This document shows, piece by piece, positions 41,352-53,842 of a DNA stretch of 64,000 bases. Position 1 is the first letter of the stretch; the number at the start of each line of letters is the position of its first letter. Made by a program: the position numbers and the translations under genes. Origin of the DNA: Xenorhabdus ehlersii (GTDB taxonomy: Bacteria; Pseudomonadota; Gammaproteobacteria; Enterobacterales; Enterobacteriaceae); assembly GCF_003610465.1 (NCBI RefSeq), contig NZ_RAQI01000005.1, forward strand, positions 62,001-126,000, read 5' to 3'. Below the pieces are notes generated by a model. It was not told the origin of the DNA, made no database searches, and saw nothing but the letters and a program-made list of their open reading frames with translations.

Positions 41352-41383
41352 CAATGCCTATGTTTCTCTTTGGTTAGGTTTTC

Positions 41384-44130
<2,747 letters not shown>

Positions 44131-44236
44131 GTTGTACTCCTGTTAAATAGACTAACTAGTTAATTTAGTTAGATAACTTATTTGTTAGATAACTTATTGC
44201 TGTAACTGGGTTTTATTTCTGAGCGCCGGCAGGTAA

Positions 44237-44265
44237 AAAAAACCCGCGCATGGCGCGGGTTTTTT
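44237..44265 (-). terminator. leu operon attenuator terminator
   Basis: GC stem CCCGCGC / GCGCGGG with loop ATG, flanked by six A on one side and six or more T on the other; a textbook rho-independent terminator between leuL and leuA. On the minus strand it is followed by a run of T. Confidence 0.85.
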
Positions 44266-44284
44266 GTGTCTGATGTAGGTTAAC

Positions 44285-44371
44285 TTATCCCTGTTTTTCA
44301 CCCACCAACATACCACGCGCATTATTAAAGGCGATCATTAGTAGGCTTAGTAGAAGAATAGGGTGGATCAT
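44285..44371 (-). CDS. leuL: leu operon leader peptide
   Basis: 28-codon frame encoding MIHPILLLSLLMIAFNNARG followed by eight residues. It has five leucine codons in a six-codon stretch, four of them the rare CUA codon, the same device as the CUA run in E. coli leuL. The terminator at 44237-44265 and the downstream leuA make this a classical ribosome-mediated attenuator: low leucyl-tRNA stalls the ribosome on the CUA codons and prevents the terminator. The peptide is too short for standard gene callers. Confidence 0.8.
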   Translation of the reverse strand: MIHPILLLSLLMIAFNNARGMLVGEKQG

Positions 44372-44954
44372 GTGAGCTAACCTTTGTAAATTTGTTAACT
44401 TAGTTTTAATTGTCAATGTATTTTATAGATACTTTATCTAAAAAGTAATGTCAAGCAGTATTAAGTATGAATTTAGCATGGATTGTGCGCATTTCTGGTT
44501 GTTTATTGATTCATTGTTGAGCTTAGTGACTATTTTTTACATTTTTAGCGATGTTTTTATCTATTTTTCATATCTATATATGGAGTAAAATCCTGCTCTG
44601 ATGGATAAGGAACAAGGATAGATGGATGTTAACCACAGTGTTTTAGGTTAAGAAGTCATAACCATATAGAATATTAATAAATTATATTTTGATAGATTGG
44701 AATTTCATTGTTGGCTAATTGTTTTTGATACAAGTCATTAGTGTAAGTTGAGTTATTGCCATTCATATATAACACATTAATATTCATACCTATAAAAATA
44801 TTACGGTTACGTAGATAAGAATGTATTGGTTATGCATATTTTATTTTTTGTACAAGAATGAATCTCAATATATTTTCTAATAAATTGGGGAGATTGATCT
44901 TATTAATTTCCATATTTAATGAGAACACTGCTATAAGTTTAGTGGAGTGAAATA
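44372..44954. other. leuL-leuO spacer
   Basis: 583 bases of very AT-rich sequence between the divergent leuL and leuO genes. In E. coli the equivalent spacer is a target of H-NS silencing and LeuO anti-silencing; composition here is compatible with that. No small gene is seen. Confidence 0.5.
44426..44454 (-). promoter_or_regulatory. Predicted leuLAB promoter
   Basis: On the minus strand TTGACA (44454-44449), a 17-bp spacer and TATCTA (44431-44426) precede leuL by about 55 bp. A second TTGACA lies at 44416-44411 without a good partner. Confidence 0.45.
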
Positions 44955-45902
44955 ATGACAGAATACAAATCAATAACGACAGAAAAAAAAGAATCATGCG
45001 ATATTCAATTGCGTGGTGTGGATCTTAATTTGCTGACTGTTTTTGATACTGTAATGCAAATGCAGAATATTACACGTGCAGCTCAGGCTTTGGGAATGTC
45101 ACAACCTGCTGTCAGTAATGCAGTAGCTCGTTTGAAGACGATGTTTGGTGATGAATTATTTGTTCGTTATGGCCGGGGTATTCAGCCAACCACGAGAGCA
45201 AAACAGCTTTTTGGGCCACTCAGACAGGCATTGCAAATTGTCCATAATGAACTGCCTGGAGTGGGATTTGATCCCAACAAGAGTACAAGAGTATTTCATC
45301 TCTCTATTTGTAGCCCTCTTGATATTCGTTTAGCTGCTCAAATTGTTGGGCAGCTAAAAAAACATGATTCTAATATCGAAGTTGTCATTAAAACACAAAT
45401 TAATGATGATATTGAAAAACAATTAAAATATCAGGAAATGGAATTTGTTATCAGCTACAACCAATTGGAATGTCTTGGTTTCCATAATTATTCTCTGTTC
45501 AATGATGAATTAGTTTTGGCTGTTTCTAAACATCACCCCAGAATTAGCAAGCGAATTACTCAGCAACAATTGCAGGAAGAAAGACATGCCATCGTTGCGT
45601 TGGATAACATAGATTCATTTAGTAAGCCTTACTATGAAAATAATGAATTATTGCGTTCTGTTTCTTATCAGGGAACGGATTTAAATAGCGTTCTTAATAT
45701 CGTCTCCCAGACTTATTTAGTTGCTATAGTGCCAAAATGGATGGTTGAACACTATTCCGAACAGTTAAATGTCTGTTCAGTATCTTTACCCAATGGTCAA
45801 ATTTTTCGTCCTTGTTATTTGATATGGCATGGTGCAACAGAGCGGGATAAAGGCCATCAGTGGATGAAATCATTGTTAAGCCATCTTGGTGAGCAAGAAT
45901 AG
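44955..45902 (+). CDS. leuO: LysR-type global regulator LeuO
   Basis: LysR-type regulator that antagonises H-NS at many loci; in Xenorhabdus and Photorhabdus LeuO homologues affect secondary metabolism. The 315-residue protein has the N-terminal winged helix-turn-helix with the very conserved stretch 'NITRAAQALGMSQPAVSNAV' (residues about 35-54) and 'DELFVRYGRGIQPT'. An effector domain ends in 'RDKGHQWM', all matching E. coli LeuO. It is divergent from leuLAB, the normal arrangement. A weak hairpin (45936-45977) lies past the stop. Confidence 0.93.
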   Translation: MTEYKSITTEKKESCDIQLRGVDLNLLTVFDTVMQMQNITRAAQALGMSQPAVSNAVARLKTMFGDELFVRYGRGIQPTTRAKQLFGPLRQALQIVHNELPGVGFDPNKSTRVFHLSICSPLDIRLAAQIVGQLKKHDSNIEVVIKTQINDDIEKQLKYQEMEFVISYNQLECLGFHNYSLFNDELVLAVSKHHPRISKRITQQQLQEERHAIVALDNIDSFSKPYYENNELLRSVSYQGTDLNSVLNIVSQTYLVAIVPKWMVEHYSEQLNVCSVSLPNGQIFRPCYLIWHGATERDKGHQWMKSLLSHLGEQE

Positions 45903-45935
45903 ATCACGTTAAAGCAGAATAGATGAAATAAGAGT

Positions 45936-45977
45936 CTATCCCTATGTTGTATACAAGATAGTTGCATACTGGGATAG
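45936..45977 (+). terminator. Possible hairpin after leuO
   Basis: CTATCCC-TATG pairs with CATA-CT-GGGATAG (11 bp with a 2-nt bulge); no T-run follows. Weak terminator candidate. Confidence 0.35.
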
Positions 45978-46113
45978 CGCTCTATCAAAAATGGACTTCC
46001 CCCTTTTACTAGGAATAGGTAGACTGCGCGCAAATAGCTAACATCTGTAAGCTGAAAAGTAGGTAATACACTTACTAAAGACGCTGAATGAAATATTTAT
46101 ACAGGAATATATT

Positions 46114-47916
46114 GTGATAACAGATCCTCTGCACTCCTATCACTTGGTTAATCGCTTGCAGCAGCAATTCAATGAATATCCGGAAAAAATTGCCTTTCGG
46201 CAATGGTCACCATCAGAACAGTTGGAAATGAATTGGCGGCAGGTTGAACGTACAACGAGATCCGTGGCAAAAGCATTATTGTCATTGGAAATAGAAGTGC
46301 AGGGGAAAGTGGGTATTTTTGCGCAGAATTGTATGGCATGGTCATTGGCTGACTTAGCTATTCTTCAGCTTCGGGCTGTGACAGTGCCATTATACGCGAC
46401 CAATACTGGTGATCAGGCTGCATTTATTCTTAATGATGCAGGAGTACAGGTGTTATTTGTTGGCGGGCAGGAGCAATATGACATTGCAATATCACTGATT
46501 GAACTGTGTCCTAAACTTGCTCATCTTATTGTTATGGATGAATCTGTCGACTTGAAAGGATGCCAGCAAGCATTGTATTTATCCGCTTTTATTGACAATG
46601 ATTATTCGCAATATCAGGCAGAACTTAATAGCCGTATTGCGGATCAGGATTTGAACGATCTCTTCACGCTAATCTATACCTCTGGCACAACGGGAGAGCC
46701 AAAGGGAGTGATACTGGATTACCGGAATATGGCGGCACAGCTCTATCTGCATGATCAGAGATTAACATTGACCAACCAGGATGTATCACTCTGCTTTCTG
46801 CCGCTATCCCATATTTTTGAGCGGGCGTGGAGTTATTATGTCATGCACACTGGGGCCCTGAACGTCTATTTAACAGATACGAATCTTGTGCGTGAAGCCA
46901 TGTCAGGTGTGCATCCGACGGTGATGTGTTCTGTCCCCCGTTTTTATGAAAAAGTTCATAGCGCGATCTTAGAAAAAGTTTCCCGTGCGCCTTTTTGGCG
47001 TAGGATGATTTTTAATTGGGCATTGAAGCGGGGAGAAGAGCACTGGTTGCGTCAGCAGAAGAATAAAAAAGGTTGCCCATTCACACGCTGTAGTTATCAA
47101 TTGGCTGACAAATTGGTGTTGAATAAGCTCCGTGGTCTTTTAGGAGGGCGAGTACGTTTCTTGCCTGTGGCGGGAGCACGCCTCGACGATGCCATTACTC
47201 GTTTTTTTCTGTCCATCGGCCTGGATATCAAATATGGGTACGGCATGACAGAAACTTGTGCCACGGTGTCTTGCTGGGAAGAAAAAAATTATCTGTTAGG
47301 CTCAATTGGTACGCCATTACCTGATGTTGATGTTCGCATTAGCGCGGAAGGAGAGATTCAGGTGCGTGGCCCTATTGTAATGAAAGGTTATTTCAACCGT
47401 CCAGAGGAAACTGTCCATGCCTTTACGGAAGATGGCTGGTTGCGGACAGGCGATGCCGGAAAGCTGGATGATAGCGGTAACCTGTTTATTACCGAGCGCC
47501 TGAAAGATTTAATGAAAACGTCAACAGGCAAGTATATTGCGCCGCAAATGATTGAAGGGACGCTAGGGCAGGATCGTTTTATTGAACATATTGCCGTCAT
47601 TGCTGATGCCCGCCAATTCGTTTCTGCGTTGATTGTTCCCAGTTATGAAGCGCTGGAAGAGTACGCGAAATCTATCAATCTCCATTATCGTGATCGCCTT
47701 GAGTTGTTGCGCAATCACCAGGTTGTAGAGCTGTTTGAACGCCGGTTAAAGGAAATGCAAAAAAATATTGTTAAATTCCATCAAGTCAAACGATTTATTC
47801 TTTTGCCGGAAGCCTTTTCAATGGAAAAAGGTGAATTAACACCGACATTGAAATTACGCCGCAAGGTTATTTCTCAGCGTTATCAGCGTGAAATTGAATC
47901 TATGTATCGGGATTGA
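46114..47916 (+). CDS. AMP-dependent long-chain acyl-CoA synthetase
   Basis: 600-residue adenylate-forming enzyme of the COG1022 (FAA1/FadD15-like) group that activates fatty acids as acyl-AMP and acyl-CoA. Motifs: AMP loop 'LIYTSGTTGEPKGVIL' near residue 187, 'YGMTETCATVSCW' near 373, 'GWLRTGDAGKLDDSGNLFI' near 440 and the late catalytic lysine region. It starts with GTG and has AGGA about 8 nt ahead. The fatty-acid chain length cannot be read from the sequence. In E. coli leuO is followed directly by ilvI, so this gene is an insertion relative to that order. Confidence 0.88.
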   Translation: MITDPLHSYHLVNRLQQQFNEYPEKIAFRQWSPSEQLEMNWRQVERTTRSVAKALLSLEIEVQGKVGIFAQNCMAWSLADLAILQLRAVTVPLYATNTGDQAAFILNDAGVQVLFVGGQEQYDIAISLIELCPKLAHLIVMDESVDLKGCQQALYLSAFIDNDYSQYQAELNSRIADQDLNDLFTLIYTSGTTGEPKGVILDYRNMAAQLYLHDQRLTLTNQDVSLCFLPLSHIFERAWSYYVMHTGALNVYLTDTNLVREAMSGVHPTVMCSVPRFYEKVHSAILEKVSRAPFWRRMIFNWALKRGEEHWLRQQKNKKGCPFTRCSYQLADKLVLNKLRGLLGGRVRFLPVAGARLDDAITRFFLSIGLDIKYGYGMTETCATVSCWEEKNYLLGSIGTPLPDVDVRISAEGEIQVRGPIVMKGYFNRPEETVHAFTEDGWLRTGDAGKLDDSGNLFITERLKDLMKTSTGKYIAPQMIEGTLGQDRFIEHIAVIADARQFVSALIVPSYEALEEYAKSINLHYRDRLELLRNHQVVELFERRLKEMQKNIVKFHQVKRFILLPEAFSMEKGELTPTLKLRRKVISQRYQREIESMYRD

Positions 47917-48114
47917 AAATAGACAAAAGTTCGGCTCTTCTTGAACAAATGTTTTCAATATGTAAATTGATGTTTGCTAACACTTGTATCTAACGTTATG
48001 TTAGTTAACTTAGCGTTATGGCATAAATAAGAAATGGAATAAATAAGGTAATTTTTTCGTTACATTATGAAATTCCGACGATTAACTTGCAAACAGAGCC
48101 TGGAGGCAAACTCG

Positions 48115-49845
48115 ATGGAGATGTTGTCAGGAGCCGAAATGGTTGTCAGATCGCTAATCGATCAGGGCGTTGAACATGTGTTCGGTTATCCGGGCGGGGC
48201 GGTACTGGATATTTATGATGCCCTGCATACGATTGGGGGAATCGAACATATTTTAGTGCGTCATGAACAGGGTGCTGTTCATATGGCGGATGGCTATGCG
48301 CGTTGTACGGGAAAAGTTGGGGTTGTTTTAGTCACCTCCGGGCCAGGGGCAACCAATGCTGTGACGGGCATTGCAACGGCATACATGGATTCAATTCCTA
48401 TGGTCGTGTTATCTGGTCAGGTTGCCAGTTCCCTGATAGGTAATGATGCTTTTCAGGAGTGCGATATGGTGGGAATTTCCCGTCCCATCGTGAAACATAG
48501 TTTTCTGGTAAAAAAAGCAGAAGATATTCCAGATACAATTAAAAAAGCTTTTTACCTGGCCGCAAGTGGTCGGCCAGGGCCTGTTGTTATCGATTTTCCC
48601 AAAGATACCGTCAATCCTGCATTGAAATTCCCGTATGTGTATCCTGAAAAAATTAACATGCGTTCTTATAACCCTACTGTTCAGGGACATAAGGGGCAAA
48701 TTAAACGTGCATTGAAGACGTTGGTGGCAGCACAAAAACCCGTGATTTATGTCGGGGGTGGTGCCATAAATTCAGCATGTACAACTGAACTGCTGAAGTT
48801 GGCTGAACATTTTCATATTCCGGTCGTCAGTTCGTTGATGGGATTAGGTGCATTTCCTGCAACACATCGCCAAAGCTTAGGAATGCTGGGGATGCACGGG
48901 ACTTTTGAAGCGAATAAAGCGATGCACAACTCTGATGTTATTTTTGCAGTGGGTGTGCGTTTTGACGATCGAACAACCAATAATCTGGACAAATATTGCC
49001 CGGAAGCAACCGTATTACATATTGATATCGATCCAACCTCAATTTCAAAAACGGTAACAGCGGATATCCCTATTGTTGGGGATGCTAAACAGGTACTTGG
49101 TCAAATGCTGGAATTATTGGATTCCATAGAAGAAGATACCCAAGATCCTGATGCCCTGAAAGATTGGTGGCTTTCGATTGAACAGTGGCGCAGCCGCAAG
49201 TGTCTTGATTACGATCACACGACAGCGAAGATCAAGCCACAAGCGGTCATTGAAACCCTTTATCGTCTAACCAAAGGGGAAGCCTATATTGCGTCAGATG
49301 TTGGCCAGCATCAGATGTTTGCTGCTTTGCATTACCCATTTGATAAACCGAGACGTTGGATCAATTCCGGTGGTTTAGGAACGATGGGGTTTGGCTTGCC
49401 TGCTGCGCTTGGCGTGAAGCTGGCGAAACCTGAAGCCACGGTCGTGTGTGTTACAGGGGATGGCAGTATCCAGATGAATATTCAAGAATTGTCTACTGCC
49501 TTGCAATATGGTCTGCCTGTTCTGGTATTGAATCTGAATAACCGTTTCTTGGGTATGGTGAAACAATGGCAGGATATGATATACGCGGGTCGTCATTCTC
49601 AATCCTACATGGAATCCCTGCCTGATTTCGTCAAATTGGCAGAGTCTTATGGGCATATTGGTGTCTCCATCCAAACTTATGATGAGTTGGAGGTTAAATT
49701 GACCCAGGCACTGCATGAAGTCACTGAAAATCAACGTCTCGTTTTCGTGGATGTTACCGTTGACGAAACAGAACATGTTTATCCAATGCAGATCCGAGGC
49801 GGAGCAATGGATGAAATGTGGTTAAGCAAAACAGAGAGGACCTGA
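48115..49845 (+). CDS. ilvI: Acetolactate synthase III large subunit
   Basis: ThDP- and FAD-dependent catalytic subunit of the valine-sensitive acetolactate synthase isozyme III, the first common step to valine, leucine and isoleucine. The 576-residue protein shows '[16 protein letters not shown]', the ThDP glutamate in '[15 protein letters not shown]', and the ThDP-binding '[15 protein letters not shown]' with '[12 protein letters not shown]'. A longer frame from 48067 exists, but GGAGG precedes the ATG at 48115 and it matches the family start. It is followed by ilvH after 2 bases. Confidence 0.96.
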   Translation: MEMLSGAEMVVRSLIDQGVEHVFGYPGGAVLDIYDALHTIGGIEHILVRHEQGAVHMADGYARCTGKVGVVLVTSGPGATNAVTGIATAYMDSIPMVVLSGQVASSLIGNDAFQECDMVGISRPIVKHSFLVKKAEDIPDTIKKAFYLAASGRPGPVVIDFPKDTVNPALKFPYVYPEKINMRSYNPTVQGHKGQIKRALKTLVAAQKPVIYVGGGAINSACTTELLKLAEHFHIPVVSSLMGLGAFPATHRQSLGMLGMHGTFEANKAMHNSDVIFAVGVRFDDRTTNNLDKYCPEATVLHIDIDPTSISKTVTADIPIVGDAKQVLGQMLELLDSIEEDTQDPDALKDWWLSIEQWRSRKCLDYDHTTAKIKPQAVIETLYRLTKGEAYIASDVGQHQMFAALHYPFDKPRRWINSGGLGTMGFGLPAALGVKLAKPEATVVCVTGDGSIQMNIQELSTALQYGLPVLVLNLNNRFLGMVKQWQDMIYAGRHSQSYMESLPDFVKLAESYGHIGVSIQTYDELEVKLTQALHEVTENQRLVFVDVTVDETEHVYPMQIRGGAMDEMWLSKTERT

Positions 49846-49847
49846 TC

Positions 49848-50339
49848 ATGCGCCGGATTTTGTCTGTATTACTTGAAAATGAATCGGGAGCATTATCCCG
49901 CGTGGTTGGTTTGTTTTCCCAACGGGGTTATAACATCGAAAGTTTGACCGTTGCTCCGACTGAAGATCCCACGTTGTCACGCATGACCATTCAAACCAAA
50001 GGTGATGCCAAGGTATTGGAGCAAATTGAAAAGCAATTGCATAAGTTGGTGGATGTATTGCGAGTCAACGAATTAACATCAGGGCCTCATGTTGAACGTG
50101 AAATCATGCTGGTTAAATTACAAGCCAGTGGATATGGACGGGAAGAGATTAAGCGCAGCACAGATATTTTTCGCGGGCAGATCGTTGATGTGACTTCAAC
50201 GCTCTATACCGTTCAATTAGTGGGAACGAGTGAAAAACTGGACGCTTTTCTTGATTCAGTCAGAGAAGTGGCAGAGATTGTCGAAGTGGCGCGATCGGGT
50301 ATAGTTGGTGTCTCGCGCGGAGATAAAATTATGCGATGA
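49848..50339 (+). CDS. ilvH: Acetolactate synthase III regulatory subunit
   Basis: Small subunit that binds valine and sets the activity and feedback inhibition of IlvI. The 163-residue protein has the N-terminal ACT domain '[20 protein letters not shown]' with the valine-site asparagine in '[13 protein letters not shown]', then the conserved C-terminal domain. AGAGGA lies 7 nt before the ATG at 49848; the in-frame start at 49818 lies inside ilvI and is rejected. A terminator follows. Confidence 0.97.
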   Translation: MRRILSVLLENESGALSRVVGLFSQRGYNIESLTVAPTEDPTLSRMTIQTKGDAKVLEQIEKQLHKLVDVLRVNELTSGPHVEREIMLVKLQASGYGREEIKRSTDIFRGQIVDVTSTLYTVQLVGTSEKLDAFLDSVREVAEIVEVARSGIVGVSRGDKIMR

Positions 50340-50378
50340 AAAATCGTAATCTGCGGGTTAAAATACAGATATTCATTG

Positions 50379-50405
50379 AGCCCTACTGTAAAGTAGGGCT
50401 TTTTC
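50379..50405 (+). terminator. ilvIH terminator
   Basis: Perfect 9-bp stem AGCCCTACT / AGTAGGGCT with loop GTAA, followed by TTTTC: intrinsic terminator 40 nt past ilvH and just before cra. Confidence 0.85.
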
Positions 50406-50427
50406 ATAATCTTACTGAGGGGTTAAT

Positions 50428-51435
50428 GTGAAACTGGATGAGATCGCCCGCTTAGCAGGTGTTTCACGTACTACGGCCAGTTATGTCATCAATGGTAAAG
50501 CCAAGCAGTATCGGGTCAGCGATAAAACAGTAGAAAAAGTGATGGCAGTGGTCAGGGAGCATAATTATCATCCTAATGCTGTCGCTGCTGGCCTTCGGGC
50601 GGGAAGAACCCGTTCAATTGGTTTAGTCATACCCGACCTGGAAAATACCAGCTATACACGTATTGCCAATTATCTTGAACGTCAGGCACGGCAACGTGGC
50701 TACCAGTTGTTGATCGCATGTTCTGAAGATCAGCCTGATAATGAAATGCGCTGTGTTGAACATCTTTTGCAACGTCAGGTCGATGCTATCATTGTTTCCA
50801 CCGCTTTACCGCCTGAGCATCCTTTCTACCAACGCTGGGCAAATCGCACATTACCAATCATCGCACTTGACCGTGCTCTGGACAGCGAACACTTTGTCAG
50901 TGTGGTTGGAGATGATCTCGAAGATGCGAAGATGCTGGCACAGGAGCTATGTCAATTCCCGGCTGAATCTGTCCTTTATTTGGGGGCATTGCCTGAATTA
51001 TCGGTCAGTTTTTTGCGTGAACAAGGCTTCCGCGAAGCATGGGAGCATGATCCACGGGAAGTAAACTATCTTTATGCCAATAGCTATGAACGTGAAGCTG
51101 CGGCTGAAGTATTTGCGTCATGGTTGGAGGCAAACCCTGTTCCTCAGGCCTTATATACCACTTCATTTGCGTTACTTCAGGGCGTTATGGATACACTCCT
51201 CAAGCGCAGTGGCCGGTTACCAAGTCAATTGGTTATTGCCACATTTGGTGATCATGAGTTGCTTGATTTCCTTGAGTGTCCGGTATTGTCGGTGGCACAA
51301 CGCCATCGTGATGTGGCTGAACGTGCTCTTGAACTGGTATTAGCCAGTTTGGATGAAAAGCAGCGTCCAACCCCCGGAATAACCCGAATGCGTCGTCATC
51401 TATGCCGTCGCGGTAAGTTAAGCCGAAAAGCCTAA
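50428..51435 (+). CDS. cra: Catabolite repressor/activator Cra (FruR)
   Basis: LacI-family regulator that senses fructose-1-phosphate / fructose-1,6-bisphosphate and balances glycolysis and gluconeogenesis. The 335-residue protein begins '[20 protein letters not shown]', the LacI-type helix-turn-helix with '[11 protein letters not shown]', then has the periplasmic-binding-like effector domain. It starts with GTG after GAGGGG. The position between ilvH and mraZ is as in E. coli. A hairpin (51442-51462) follows. Confidence 0.96.
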   Translation: MKLDEIARLAGVSRTTASYVINGKAKQYRVSDKTVEKVMAVVREHNYHPNAVAAGLRAGRTRSIGLVIPDLENTSYTRIANYLERQARQRGYQLLIACSEDQPDNEMRCVEHLLQRQVDAIIVSTALPPEHPFYQRWANRTLPIIALDRALDSEHFVSVVGDDLEDAKMLAQELCQFPAESVLYLGALPELSVSFLREQGFREAWEHDPREVNYLYANSYEREAAAEVFASWLEANPVPQALYTTSFALLQGVMDTLLKRSGRLPSQLVIATFGDHELLDFLECPVLSVAQRHRDVAERALELVLASLDEKQRPTPGITRMRRHLCRRGKLSRKA

Positions 51436-51441
51436 TTGAGT

Positions 51442-51462
51442 ACCCTCATTAAAGATGAGGGT
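51442..51462 (+). terminator. cra terminator
   Basis: ACCCTCAT / ATGAGGGT, perfect 8-bp stem with a 5-nt loop, 6 nt after the cra stop. The T-run is weak. Confidence 0.6.
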
Positions 51463-51828
51463 GCTGTTTGCCTGCCTAACATCATCAAAATACGCGTGTT
51501 GAGGTAATTTTGAGATTATTCTTACTAAAATTCTTCTAAACGGCTTTTTATAACCGTGAAAATCGATAATGTGTTATTTAAATTCATAAGATGAATAATT
51601 TTGTGATAAGAAGTTATTGTTTATGTAAGTTATTTGTTGTTTAAGGGTTATTTTTTTACTTTATTGATATATAATTGTTTTATGTTTTTAGATAAATGCA
51701 AAATTTCAATATGTTATTATTTTTTATACTATTGTAACCTAAATATATAGTTATTATTAATAAGTTTATAGAGATCAACAATTGAGCAACAATGAGAGAT
51801 GGGTTACATAAATTAATTTAAGTGGTAA

Positions 51829-51858
51829 TTAATTGCACTTAATTGCACTTAATTCCAC
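51829..51858 (+). repeat. Three tandem 10-bp repeats
   Basis: TTAATTGCAC occurs twice followed by the variant TTAATTCCAC, one helical turn per unit. An approximate inverted copy (AGTGGTAATTAA) lies immediately upstream. The phasing suits cooperative protein binding. Confidence 0.5.
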
Positions 51859-52002
51859 CCTCAATAAGGCTCTCTACAGATTTATTAAATTATTCAAAAT
51901 TATCATAGTGTTATCTATTATTAATATAGTCAAAACTAAAAAATCCATCTTTTTCTCTTCCGAATCTTTCTGTAAATCTAGCTAAAGCGCACTGGCTCTG
52001 GC

Positions 52003-52032
52003 TTGACAAGGTTTTCATACCATCCGTAAACT
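52003..52032 (+). promoter_or_regulatory. Predicted Pmra promoter
   Basis: Consensus TTGACA (52003-52008) with TAAACT (52027-52032) after an 18-bp spacer, directly upstream of the MraZ repeats: the expected place of the main promoter of the division and cell-wall cluster. Confidence 0.55.
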
Positions 52033-52039
52033 CTTAATT

Positions 52040-52073
52040 GTGGTGATTTGTGGGATAATGTGGAGATTTGGGC
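52040..52073 (+). promoter_or_regulatory. MraZ operator repeats
   Basis: GTGG at 52040, 52050 and 52060 and TGGG at 52069, each about 10 bp apart, just upstream of mraZ. MraZ is known to bind several TGGG-type direct repeats with 5-bp spacers here and repress its own cluster; the arrangement seen matches that pattern. Confidence 0.65.
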
Positions 52074-52093
52074 CATCAAGGGGTAACCTGAGT

Positions 52094-52552
52094 ATGTTTC
52101 GTGGAGCAACGCTGGTTAATCTCGATAGCAAAGGGCGGCTTACTGTACCAGCCCGATATAGAGAAATGCTGAATGAAGCATCAACAGGCCAAATGGTTTG
52201 TACTATTGATCTTCATCAGCCGTGTTTGTTGCTTTATACATTACCCGAATGGGAAATCATCGAAAAAAAATTATCTCGCTTATCCAGCATGAATCCAGCC
52301 GAACGTCGTGTTCAACGTTTGTTATTGGGACACGCCAGTGAATGTCAAATGGACAGTGCAGGACGTCTTTTATTAGCCAGCACACTGCGTCAGCACGCAG
52401 GGCTAACAAAAGAGGTCATGCTGGTTGGGCAATTTAATAAATTTGAATTGTGGGATGAACAAGTTTGGTATCAACAGGTACAGGATGATATTGCGGTTGA
52501 GCAATCCACACAAGAACCTCTATCAGCAAGGCTACAGGATTTATCACTATAA
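52094..52552 (+). CDS. mraZ: Transcriptional regulator MraZ
   Basis: AbrB-like DNA-binding protein that forms rings and represses the mra promoter; first gene of the cluster. The 152-residue protein has two repeated SpoVT/AbrB-type units: '[20 protein letters not shown]' at the start and '[20 protein letters not shown]' in the second half. Both carry the conserved DxxGR element. The ATG at 52094 matches the family start; the upstream extension to 52040 would encode the operator repeats. It ends one base before the rsmH start. Confidence 0.96.
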   Translation: MFRGATLVNLDSKGRLTVPARYREMLNEASTGQMVCTIDLHQPCLLLYTLPEWEIIEKKLSRLSSMNPAERRVQRLLLGHASECQMDSAGRLLLASTLRQHAGLTKEVMLVGQFNKFELWDEQVWYQQVQDDIAVEQSTQEPLSARLQDLSL

Positions 52553-52553
52553 C

Positions 52554-53498
52554 ATGGCAAATAATCATTTTGAGCATACCAGTGTACTGCTGGATGAAGC
52601 TGTCAATGGACTAAATATTCAAGAAGATGGAATTTATATTGATGGAACATTTGGGCGAGGGGGACATTCTCGCCTGATTTTGTCGAAATTGGGGCCCAAT
52701 GGATGTTTGATGGCGATCGATCGTGACCCACAAGCCATTGAAGCGTCAAAGGCCATTACGGACAAGCGTTTTTCTATCACTCATGGGCCATTTTCTGAAT
52801 TGGCAACTTATGTAGAAGAGGCTGGTCTGGTTGGAAAAATTAATGGCGTATTGCTGGATTTAGGGGTTTCTTCCCCACAGCTGGATGATCCTGAACGTGG
52901 TTTTTCATTTATGCGTGATGGGCCATTGGATATGCGTATGGATACGACACGCGGACAGTCTGCCGCAGAATGGTTGATGAAGGCTGAAGCAGATGACATC
53001 GCATGGGTGTTAAAAACATTTGGCGAAGAACGTTTTGCTAAACGTATTGCGAAAGCCATTGTGGCACGTAATCAGGAACAACCTATTACGCGTACCCGAG
53101 AGCTGGCAGAGTTAATTGCTCAGGCCAGCCCAGTTAAAGAAAAGCATAAGCATCCGGCAACACGCAGCTTTCAGGCTATCAGGATTTACATTAACAGTGA
53201 ACTGGAAGAGATAGAACGTGCATTAGATGGCGCACTGCGCGTTCTGGCACCACAAGGGCGATTATCTGTCATCAGTTTCCATTCGTTGGAAGATCGCATA
53301 GTGAAACGCTTTATCCGACAACACAGTCAGGGGCCACAGGTTCCAGTTGGTTTGCCTCTCACGGAAGCGCAGTTAAAAACGCTGGGAGGAAGAAGTCTGA
53401 AATCTATTGGCAAAATGAAACCCTCAGAAGGTGAAGTAGCCACAAACCCAAGAGCGCGAAGCTCGGTTTTGCGGTTTGCTGAAAAGGCGGGTGAGTGA
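52554..53498 (+). CDS. rsmH: 16S rRNA (cytosine-1402-N4)-methyltransferase RsmH
   Basis: SAM-dependent enzyme (formerly MraW) that methylates N4 of C1402 in the ribosomal P site. The 314-residue protein begins with the SAM site '[17 protein letters not shown]'. It has '[20 protein letters not shown]' near residue 95 and the late '[15 protein letters not shown]'. The ATG is one base after the mraZ stop; in-frame upstream starts lie inside mraZ. The stop overlaps the ftsL start (TGATG). Confidence 0.96.
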   Translation: MANNHFEHTSVLLDEAVNGLNIQEDGIYIDGTFGRGGHSRLILSKLGPNGCLMAIDRDPQAIEASKAITDKRFSITHGPFSELATYVEEAGLVGKINGVLLDLGVSSPQLDDPERGFSFMRDGPLDMRMDTTRGQSAAEWLMKAEADDIAWVLKTFGEERFAKRIAKAIVARNQEQPITRTRELAELIAQASPVKEKHKHPATRSFQAIRIYINSELEEIERALDGALRVLAPQGRLSVISFHSLEDRIVKRFIRQHSQGPQVPVGLPLTEAQLKTLGGRSLKSIGKMKPSEGEVATNPRARSSVLRFAEKAGE

Positions 53499-53815
53499 TG
53501 GCTGGTGAACGTCATGGGTTAGTTGGCGTGATTGGTAATGATTTAATTCGTAATGCCAAACTCCCACTGATTTTGCTGGTAGCCGTTGTCGTTTCAGCTA
53601 TCAGCGTTGTGACGGTCGCACATCAAACCCGCTTATTGACTGCGGAAAAAGAGCGTCAAGTGATCCAGCTTGATGCTCAGGATATTGAGTGGCGTAACCT
53701 GCTCCTTGAAGAGAACGCACTGGGTGATCACACTCGGGTTGAACGGATTGCGACTGAAAAATTGCAGATGCAACACGTTGATCCAAGTAAAGAGAATATT
53801 GTGATTACTCAATAA
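53498..53815 (+). CDS. ftsL: Cell division protein FtsL
   Basis: Bitopic inner-membrane protein of the FtsQBL subcomplex that activates septal peptidoglycan synthesis by FtsWI. The 105-residue protein has a short cytoplasmic start, one membrane segment near residues 22-44 ('[17 protein letters not shown]') and a periplasmic heptad coiled coil after it. The ATG overlaps the rsmH stop; a GTG one codon earlier is the only alternative. Confidence 0.94.
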   Translation: MAGERHGLVGVIGNDLIRNAKLPLILLVAVVVSAISVVTVAHQTRLLTAEKERQVIQLDAQDIEWRNLLLEENALGDHTRVERIATEKLQMQHVDPSKENIVITQ

Positions 53816-53842
53816 GTCCAGTTGACAACCAAAAGGTGGGCG

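Larger units (their letters stand above)
40617..41383. other. Candidate DnaA-reactivating sequence DARS2 region
   Basis: 767-bp AT-rich gene-free spacer. It has a perfect DnaA box TTATCCACA at 40815-40823, a second perfect box in reverse orientation (TGTGGATAA) at 40934-40942 and a near-perfect one (ATATCCACA) at 41131-41139. Weaker matches lie around 40655 and 41222. In E. coli the DARS2 locus, which recycles ADP-DnaA to ATP-DnaA with IHF and Fis, lies in the spacer next to mutH. Same neighbour plus clustered boxes makes homology likely. IHF and Fis sites could not be placed by eye. Confidence 0.55.
51463..52093 (+). other. cra-mraZ regulatory spacer
   Basis: Long AT-rich spacer preceding the division and cell-wall cluster. 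It holds three 10-bp tandem repeats (51829-51858), a promoter with consensus -35 (52003) and the MraZ repeat array (52040-52073). No gene seen. Confidence 0.65.
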
